From Roseiarcus sp050013915 (lineage in GTDB: Bacteria > Pseudomonadota > Alphaproteobacteria > Rhizobiales > Beijerinckiaceae), in the NCBI GenBank assembly GCA_050013915.1, contig JBEKEI010000114.1, forward strand, positions 1 to 19,369: 19,369 bases of DNA. The letters are read 5' to 3'. Below are positions 14,316-19,369 of this stretch, piece by piece (position 1 is the first letter of the stretch; every line of letters starts with the position of its first letter). The notes under the pieces were generated by a model. It was not told the origin of the DNA. It ran no database searches and saw only the letters and a list, made by a program, of their open reading frames with translations. A program made the position numbers and the translations under genes.

Positions 14316-15887
14316 TTGATCCACGAATTTCGTCTGGCGTCGCGCGGAAACGGCGGCGTCTCCTGCGACGAGGGCGGCGTTTTCGTCGGCGCTGTTCCAA
14401 TGCTCGCTCGAACGCGCAGGAACGGCAAGGACGAATGGCAGCCGCGCGCGTGCGACGATCTCTCCCGGGAGATGAGCGCGCTATATGGCCTGCCCATCGA
14501 TATGTCGTCGAAGAGAGGCGGTCTTGCGACAATCGCCAAGGCGCTGAACGAAGGCGACGTGGTCCGCGCCCAGGTCGCCACGGTACTGCTTGGCATCCCT
14601 CATCCTCCGTCCCTTTCCAAGGGCGCGCCTTCGCGCCAGGAGACGATCGAACTCGCCAGCGACCTTCACTGGAGCGGCCTGCTCAAAGCGGGTTGGGATC
14701 CTGACGAGCACCCTCGCTGGCCTGCTGGCGCGCCGGATGGTCAAGGCGGACAATTCGCCCCGAAGGGCGACGACCCCGTGGGCGGGCAATCCGCCGGCGA
14801 GACGGCGGAATCGCATCAGCCTGCCGCTGACACTCGCGACGCTGGAATCTCGGCATCTCGGCAGCGTTACGATTTCGGCGCTCCCTCGAACGATCCGTCT
14901 GGTCCCCAGAGCAGCCGCGAGGGCGACGACGACAAGGGTGATGTTTCCGGCGCCGAGGACCGCGGCATCTATGCAAGCTACGGCCGTCGCATTGGCGGCG
15001 GGCGCTTGGCCGGCGCTTCGATCCCCATGGATGGACTAGGGATCGCCACAGCAAATCCGGCGAATTGGGCAAATGCGAGCAGGCTGGCCGACGGAGCGCT
15101 CAAACTTGGCTCCGGCCAAATAATTGCAGCGGCGACGTTATTGGCGGCGACGGACGCCCTTAGGGAAAGAGCTGCTGTCAACGGCGCGATGAGCAAACTT
15201 GATCTTGATCCGACAAGCGCTGCGGACGTTCTCGCGGCACGCGCCTATGTGTGGGCCCAAGACAACGCGCCCCTGAACTACTTCAATGTGCCGTGGAGCG
15301 GACCGCAGCTCGATTCCGTGTCCCAGTCCATCATGCTGGTGGAGCTTGCCAGGCCGGGAACGCTTTATCTCGCGCTGCAAGGAGACCGGCTATCCACCAC
15401 CTATCTCGATATGGCCGTACAAGACGGCCTGAGCGACGCAGCCGTCCTGGAAAGTCGAATCCGGCCGGCAAACGCGCCGGCAGCCCTGCAAACGACGACC
15501 ACGTCAGCACGCGCGGCGCTTAAACTCCAGCCGAACGACAATAAGCGGGCGCATCGCCTGGTGTCTGTCAATATCATCACCGAAAATCTGCCCCTAGCAA
15601 TGCTTGCCGGCACAGCCGGATGGCGCACCGACAGTCCGGAAAATCTGATCGCGCTTCCGGGTGACCTGAAGACTCAAGCAAACATGGTCCTCGAGGGGAG
15701 CTTGTTACCCATTCATAACTCAGCGCATCCGGATTACGACGCTCAGACGCGGCTTCAAATTCGAGCGGCGCTAAGGGAATTAGACGGCAGATTGACGCCG
15801 CTTCTGGCGCGCGCAATGTTGGAGAACGTGGCACTCACAAACCGCGCACAAATCATTTCGGGAGTTTGGCTCCCACGCTTACACTGA
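14316..15887 (+). CDS. Polymorphic-toxin-like protein with C-terminal AHH-like nuclease domain
   Basis: The 523-residue protein has no signal peptide or membrane segment at its start. Residues 1-128 form a domain shared with the second copy (RGNGGVSCDEGG; YGLPIDMSSKRGGLATIAKA; ALNEGDVVRAQVATVLLGIP). A conserved linker HPRWPAGAPDGQGGQFAPK (132-150), a variable acidic linker (151-215), a middle region, and a C-terminal domain (about 411-480) follow. The last reads AHR (412-414), PENLIALP (441-448), and H467/H471 with Tyr474. This is the layout of AHH-type HNH nucleases, with Arg where the second His of AHH is usual. The TTG start is preferred: GGAGGGG lies upstream, and the ATG at 14283 is inside the LexA box and out of frame in the other copy. 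An immunity-like gene follows after seven bases. Activity and delivery route are inferred. Confidence 0.72.
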   Translation: MIHEFRLASRGNGGVSCDEGGVFVGAVPMLARTRRNGKDEWQPRACDDLSREMSALYGLPIDMSSKRGGLATIAKALNEGDVVRAQVATVLLGIPHPPSLSKGAPSRQETIELASDLHWSGLLKAGWDPDEHPRWPAGAPDGQGGQFAPKGDDPVGGQSAGETAESHQPAADTRDAGISASRQRYDFGAPSNDPSGPQSSREGDDDKGDVSGAEDRGIYASYGRRIGGGRLAGASIPMDGLGIATANPANWANASRLADGALKLGSGQIIAAATLLAATDALRERAAVNGAMSKLDLDPTSAADVLAARAYVWAQDNAPLNYFNVPWSGPQLDSVSQSIMLVELARPGTLYLALQGDRLSTTYLDMAVQDGLSDAAVLESRIRPANAPAALQTTTTSARAALKLQPNDNKRAHRLVSVNIITENLPLAMLAGTAGWRTDSPENLIALPGDLKTQANMVLEGSLLPIHNSAHPDYDAQTRLQIRAALRELDGRLTPLLARAMLENVALTNRAQIISGVWLPRLH

Positions 15888-15894
15888 GGCGATC

Positions 15895-16593
15895 ATGAGC
15901 ATGATATGGTGGTTCGTTCCCTGGCTGCGGCCCGATGAACCTGGACTGGAGCGTTTGGGTCAGCACTGCAGGTTCACGAACAACGAAGAGATGGTTCGCG
16001 CCCGGTCCGGTTCGCAGACATTCTCGCCGATCAATTTTCCAACTGCTCGACTTGAACTCACTCTCGAGAAATTTTCACTCGATTGTTTTTTCTGGCAGTC
16101 TTACGTCCTCGTATCGCAGAACCTGAGAGACGCCATGGCGCAGGAACCATGGGAGGTGCAGTATTTTCCCGTGGACTCCAGCCTTTCGGCACAGCTTCCC
16201 CGCTCTAAAAATTATATGATCATGCGCGTACCGGTCGTTGAGGATGTCTCGGACCCCGATAGATCCGAGTATGAGTATCTGGACGTAGTAGGCCTGGAAG
16301 GTCTATTGCTTCCGAGACGCATCGCCATCAGGCGCGATTTCGAACCGAAACACGAAATGTTTCGAGACCGCTTCTTCTCAAATCATGTATTTTGCACCGA
16401 CGAATTCGCAGTCAGGATATTGCAAGAGCAATGCAGCGGAATGCGCTTTGTCGATCCCGAGCATATGGACAATACAACGCGTTTTCGCAGTCTCCGAGGG
16501 ATCGAGGAGGAGAGCCAAGAACCCGGCCAAGAGGTATCGCATACAAGGTTGGTTCAGGCGATCGGTGATGCGTCGAATTCGATGGCCCGGTAG
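15895..16593 (+). CDS. Immunity-like protein, paralog 1 (Imm11-like)
   Basis: This 232-residue cytoplasmic protein begins seven bases after the AHH-toxin stop and is probably its cognate immunity protein. It shares a pattern with the two genes downstream: an opening W..PWL, LDCFFW and VSQNLRDAM, then VQYFPVDSS, LPRSKNYMIM, VEDVSDPDRSEY, EPKHEMFRDRFF and FCTDEFAVRILQEQCSGMRF near the end. The closing part (late strand, then xGMRFxDP) resembles the Imm11/DUF1629 immunity family of polymorphic toxin loci; the assignment is tentative. The GC content is lower than that of the lut-like cluster, as expected for a transferred module. Immunity proteins of this class bind their toxin and do not act as enzymes. 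Confidence 0.65.
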   Translation: MSMIWWFVPWLRPDEPGLERLGQHCRFTNNEEMVRARSGSQTFSPINFPTARLELTLEKFSLDCFFWQSYVLVSQNLRDAMAQEPWEVQYFPVDSSLSAQLPRSKNYMIMRVPVVEDVSDPDRSEYEYLDVVGLEGLLLPRRIAIRRDFEPKHEMFRDRFFSNHVFCTDEFAVRILQEQCSGMRFVDPEHMDNTTRFRSLRGIEEESQEPGQEVSHTRLVQAIGDASNSMAR

Positions 16594-16805
16594 CGGATGA
16601 CGCAGTGCGGTACTTTGTATCTCTCAGAGCGTCGGTGAACTTTCAGACCAAAGCCGACCTTCCTGGCCATTTGAGAAAGCACGAATTGTCGCAATTGAGC
16701 ATGGCAGGGAGCCGCTGACTCCGGTGGCAAGCGCGCGCCATTTTTGAAGAAGTGGCGAAGGAGATGGAAGATAAGATCATAGCTGGCGCCTGGATGCCCA
16801 CGTAG
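16569..16805 (+). pseudogene. Toxin-tip-like remnant with an in-frame stop
   Basis: One plus frame between immunity paralogs 1 and 2 reads CVEFDGPVADDAVRYFVSLR and then KADLPGHLRKHELSQLSMAGSR up to a TGA (16716-16718). It resumes as LRWQARAIFEEVAKEMEDK and IIAGAWMPT, ending at TAG (16803-16805), ten bases before the next immunity-like gene. Position directly upstream of an immunity gene, absence of a start, and an internal stop suggest a decayed displaced toxin tip. I recognise no family. Confidence 0.4.
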
Positions 16806-16814
16806 AGGTGAAGC

Positions 16815-17393
16815 GTGAATCTATTCTGGGTGGTCATGCCCTGGCTGCCGTACTACATCGGGCTGGGCAAACTGATTGAGCATTGTAGGTTCTCGAACCA
16901 TGCAGAGATGTCCCGGTCGCGTCTTGCTGGAGGGGAATTTGCAAAAGACGGCCTGCCGCTCGATCCTACCGACGTCCAATATTTCGAGGTCGACGCAAGC
17001 CGGTCCGCGCGCTTCCCACAATCGAAGCATTATCAAATCATGCACATCCCGGTGACGGAGGATGTCTCCGATCCGAACAACTCCGACTATTTGTCCGACC
17101 ACCATCCGGATGGAACCATCACCGGGGCCTCTCTTGCCGTCGCCTTCCGCCGGGACGCCGAGCCGAAGCACGAAATCTTCTACGATCGGTTCTTCAAGCT
17201 CCTCTATTGTACCGACGAATTGGCGTTGCGAGTTCTGCGCGCGGGCTGCTCCGGAATGCGCCTTTTCGACCCGACGCGACCCTTTGGCGGCCCCGCGAGC
17301 GTGTTCCGTACAATTCGCGGCCTGGAGCACGAGGAAAAATGGGATCCGTCTCGGAAGATCTTGCGGACCAAACTGATCCAGGAAATGCCGTGA
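16815..17393 (+). CDS. Immunity-like protein, paralog 2, internally shortened
   Basis: This 192-residue protein is clearly homologous to the genes on either side: MNLFWVVMPWLPYY at the start, VQYFEVDASRS, HYQIMHIPVTEDVSDPNNSDY, EPKHEIFYDRFFKLLYCTDE, LALRVLRAGCSGMRLFDP and IRGLEHEEKWDPSRK. Compared with paralog 3 it lacks about 33 residues after EFAKDGLP, where paralogs 1 and 3 have DCF.W and the VSERMRRAM-like segment. The deletion is in frame, so the gene stays open. It starts at GTG 16815, after GAGGTGAAGC. Whether the shortened protein still protects against any toxin is uncertain. It probably belonged to the remnant toxin tip just upstream. Confidence 0.6.
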   Translation: MNLFWVVMPWLPYYIGLGKLIEHCRFSNHAEMSRSRLAGGEFAKDGLPLDPTDVQYFEVDASRSARFPQSKHYQIMHIPVTEDVSDPNNSDYLSDHHPDGTITGASLAVAFRRDAEPKHEIFYDRFFKLLYCTDELALRVLRAGCSGMRLFDPTRPFGGPASVFRTIRGLEHEEKWDPSRKILRTKLIQEMP

Positions 17394-17400
17394 AGCGGGT

Positions 17401-18075
17401 TTGAATGTGACGTTCTGGATGTTCACACCCTGGCTGCCGAGTCGGCTTAACGCGGGCCAACTCATCGGGCGCTGCGAATTCTTGAGCGGCGCGGAGATGG
17501 TGCGCGAGCGGCTGGTCGATGGAGAATTCTATCGAAGCGGCCTGCCGACGGCGCAGATCGAATTCACCGATGAGAGCTATGACCAGGATTGTTTCGAGTG
17601 GAAGGGGTTCACGTTCGTCTCGGAACGAATGAGACGCGCCATGGCGCTCGGCCCCTCCGAAATCCAGTATCTTGATGTGGACTCCAGCCGGTCCACGCCG
17701 CTGCCGCGATCGAAACTTTATCAAATCATGCTCGGTCCGGTGACAGAGGACGTCTCGAACCCCGAGCGCTCGGCGTACAGGCTTCGACATCGTCCCGAAG
17801 GTGTCGAGTTGTGGAGCGCTCCTACCTTGGTCGCCTTCCGTCCGGATGCCGAGCCATCGCACGAGTTCTTCTACGATCGGTTTTTCAAGGTCCCTTTTTG
17901 CACCGACGCCTTTGCGTTGCGGGTTCTGCGGGCCGGATGTACCGGAATGCGCTTTCTGGATCCCGCCGATTTGCGCGGTTGGAATCGATTTCGCCCCCTT
18001 CGCGGCGTCGAGGAGAGTGAATGGGACCCGAAGCGAAAGAGTTTTCGCGACAAGCTGATTCGGGAGATTCCCTGA
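17401..18075 (+). CDS. Immunity-like protein, paralog 3 (Imm11-like)
   Basis: This 224-residue protein is the full-length relative of paralog 2 and begins eight bases after its stop. Shared landmarks are PWLPSRLNAGQLIGRCEF, DQDCFEW, VSERMRRAMALGPSEIQYLD, LPRSKLYQIM, VTEDVSNPERSAY, EPSHEFFYDRFFKVPFCTDA, FALRVLRAGCTGMRFLDP and the tail EWDPKRKSFRDKLIREIP. The start is TTG 17401, or GTG 17407 two codons later; neither has a strong ribosome site, so it may depend on coupling to paralog 2. No toxin gene directly precedes it, so it is an orphan immunity gene that may protect against toxins of sister strains. Family assignment is tentative, as for paralog 1. Confidence 0.62.
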   Translation: MNVTFWMFTPWLPSRLNAGQLIGRCEFLSGAEMVRERLVDGEFYRSGLPTAQIEFTDESYDQDCFEWKGFTFVSERMRRAMALGPSEIQYLDVDSSRSTPLPRSKLYQIMLGPVTEDVSNPERSAYRLRHRPEGVELWSAPTLVAFRPDAEPSHEFFYDRFFKVPFCTDAFALRVLRAGCTGMRFLDPADLRGWNRFRPLRGVEESEWDPKRKSFRDKLIREIP

Positions 18076-18147
18076 GACGCTCCGTGCGAACTCGCTTCGA
18101 CGACGGCACAAGCTCACCTCGTCTGAATCGCGCTGGTCTCGCGCAAC

Positions 18148-18492
18148 ATGAGGGGGCCAATAGCCTGGCAAAACCACGAAGCGCTGGCGCCCTGTGCTAA
18201 AGACGCCCACGGACTTTTTCGTCCTGGCGCAGAATGCGCCGCGCGATCGACGGCGCGAAAGATCGACCGTTCGTTGGCGACAGTGATCGAAGCTGGCCGC
18301 CGAATTGGCGCAACCCGCATCAGTTGTTGGGCGTCGAGCCGGGGCATCAAGACATTTTGGATGTTCGTGTATTGGCGCCTCAGGTCGTGCCCCGTCCCGT
18401 GCTCCGCCACCGGGCGGAACACGACCGAATGGCGTCCCAAGCTGAATGGAGATGCGAACCATTATGTTATTGAAATAACACGATTTTTGTAA
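18148..18492 (+). pseudogene. Frame with the conserved tail TEWRPKLNGDANHYVIEITRFL
   Basis: A 114-codon frame ends in a tail homologous to that at 13153-13278 (RPxxNxDANHYxIEITR, then a stop). Only the last 20 or so residues look well conserved. Upstream, a second plus frame (containing NPHQLLGVEPGHQDILDVRV) looks as protein-like as this one, so the original gene may have been frameshifted near 18420. It follows immunity paralog 3 and precedes an IS3 fragment. It is probably the remains of an effector tip. Confidence 0.4.
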
Positions 18493-18557
18493 TCATCGCC
18501 CGAACCGGCGGAGACCCCGCTATGGATCGAGACGAGAAAGAGCCCGGAAGGCCGGCA

Positions 18558-18704
18558 CCGGCGCCCATTGGTCATCTGATCTGCGACGAAGTGCAGGCTC
18601 CAGCGCTGGTTGGCCGCCGTGGGCGTCTCGATCGTCGTCGCTCGCCCCTTGCCCGCTTTGCACACGCCGCGGCGGCGAACCGTTGGATTCTGTTTTTCAT
18701 AGAT
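18558..18704 (-). mobile_element. IS3-family transposase (OrfB) fragment
   Basis: Forty-nine minus-strand codons read IYEKQNPTVRRRGVCKAGKG and then RATTIETPTAANQRWSLHFVADQMTNGRR. The segment xNQRWSLxFVxDxxxxGRR is the start of the catalytic (rve) domain of IS3-type OrfB, with the first Asp of the DDE triad at the AD of FVAD. The rest of the transposase and both ends of the element are missing. It abuts the promoter of the second toxin copy, so an insertion element has taken part in rearranging this locus. Confidence 0.65.
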
Positions 18705-18709
18705 CGGAC

Positions 18710-18739
18710 TGGACATCCCGGATCGTTCTTGATATGTTC
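18710..18739 (+). promoter_or_regulatory. Promoter with overlapping LexA-type SOS box, toxin copy 2
   Basis: GTTC-TTGATAT-GTTC (18725-18739) differs from the first copy at one base of the spacer only. It overlaps -35 TGGACA (18710-18715), a 17-base spacer and -10 TATGTT (18733-18738). The TTG start at 18768 lies 28 bases downstream. The flanks are clearly less conserved between copies than the box itself. Confidence 0.68.
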
Positions 18740-18767
18740 TTAGTCCTGAAGAGAGGGGACGAGAACC

Positions 18768-19369
18768 TTGATCCACGAATTTCGTCTAACGTCGCGCGGA
18801 AACGGCGGCGTTTTCTGCGACGAGGGCGGCGCTTTCGTCGGCGCTGTTCCAATGCTCGCGCGAACCCGCGGCAACGGCAAAGACGAATGGCGCCCGCGCG
18901 ATTGCGACGAACTCTCCAAGGACATGAGTGCGCAATACGGCCTGCCCATCGATATGTCGTCGAAGAGGGGCGGTCTCACAGCAATCGCCAAGGCGCTCAA
19001 CGAAGGCGACGTGGTCCGCGCCCAGGTCGCCACCGTGCTGCTTGGCATCCCCCATCCTCCGTCGCTTTCCAAGGGCGCGCCTTCGCGCCAGGAGATGATC
19101 AAGCTCGCGCGCGATCTCCAGTGGAGCGGCCTGCTCAAAGCCGATTGGGATTCTGACGAACACCCTCGTTGGCCTGCCGGCGCGCCTGACAGCCAAGGCG
19201 GCCAATTCGCCCCGAAAGGCGACGACCCTGCCGCCGGCCAATCCGCTGGCGGGACGGCGCAACCGCAGAAACCTCCAACCGATACGCGCGACGCAGGAAT
19301 TTCAGCATATCCGCAGCGTCACGGCCTCGGCGCTCCCTCGAACAATCAGCCTGCGCCAGAGAACAACAA
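18768..19369 (+). CDS. Second polymorphic-toxin-like protein, N-terminal part, runs off the window
   Basis: Two hundred codons are open to the window edge. The protein is a close relative of the first toxin over its whole visible length: IHEFRLTSRGNGG, FVGAVPMLARTRGNGKDEW, YGLPIDMSSKRGGLTAIAKA, DVVRAQVATVLLGIPHPPSL, WSGLLKADWDSDEHPRWPAG, QGGQFAPKG, and the low-complexity linker. The toxin domain itself lies beyond 19369. TTG 18768 is supported by a GAGAGGGGACGAGA purine-rich ribosome site and by sequence identity with copy 1; the nearby ATG (18734) is in another frame because of a one-base length difference. Substitutions relative to copy 1 are mostly at third positions, so both copies have been under selection as proteins. 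Confidence 0.72.
   Translation, partial: MIHEFRLTSRGNGGVFCDEGGAFVGAVPMLARTRGNGKDEWRPRDCDELSKDMSAQYGLPIDMSSKRGGLTAIAKALNEGDVVRAQVATVLLGIPHPPSLSKGAPSRQEMIKLARDLQWSGLLKADWDSDEHPRWPAGAPDSQGGQFAPKGDDPAAGQSAGGTAQPQKPPTDTRDAGISAYPQRHGLGAPSNNQPAPENN

Noticed and set aside
17194..18462. 422-codon minus-strand frame opposite immunity paralog 3
   Set aside because: Most of it mirrors the two immunity paralogs, and its first part shares sequence with 13153-13278 only because both carry the conserved plus-strand gene tail.
1..19369. CRISPR arrays, tRNA and rRNA genes
   Set aside because: No regularly spaced short repeats and no recognisable tRNA or rRNA sequence were seen on reading the window.

Overview
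The window is high-GC DNA with the gene content of an alphaproteobacterial methylotroph, most likely a Hyphomicrobiales methanotroph or relative. The pointers are a lanthanide/PQQ-type uptake-and-oxidation cluster, a methyl-accepting chemotaxis fragment and an alphaproteobacterial-style SOS box. The taxon is inferred from gene content and style only.

Left part (1-12742): bases 1-422 hold no convincing gene. A short chemoreceptor C-terminal gene lies on the minus strand (423-1034). A plus-strand cluster follows: periplasmic ABC binding protein, exported beta-propeller, ABC ATPase, ABC-2 permease, a small exported protein, and a PQQ-dependent alcohol dehydrogenase closed by a strong terminator. 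After the terminator comes a diheme cytochrome c. A minus-strand unit converges on it, in transcription order TonB-dependent receptor, TonB, exported ankyrin-repeat protein. The set strongly resembles the lut (lanthanide utilization and transport) cluster of Methylorubrum extorquens: outer-membrane receptor plus TonB for uptake, ABC system and periplasmic propeller, and a dehydrogenase whose active site has the extra Asp (Trp-Asp-Leu-Asp) typical of lanthanide enzymes. The small exported protein carries an EF-hand-like loop.

Right part (12743-19369): an accessory polymorphic-toxin island with many broken genes. It holds homologous gene tails (13153-13278 and 18148-18492), a CDI-type immunity gene split by an apparent single-base deletion together with the tail of its toxin, and a regulator tail. 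Then comes a complete 523-residue toxin-like protein with a C-terminal AHH-like nuclease domain, followed by three paralogous immunity-like genes interleaved with a toxin-tip remnant, an IS3 transposase fragment, and a second copy of the toxin N-terminus that runs off the window.

The most notable signal is that both toxin copies start with TTG about 27-28 bases downstream of a perfect GTTC-N7-GTTC motif, the alphaproteobacterial LexA box. The motif overlaps a matching -35/-10 promoter in each copy. This suggests DNA-damage-induced, colicin-like expression of a polymorphic toxin family.
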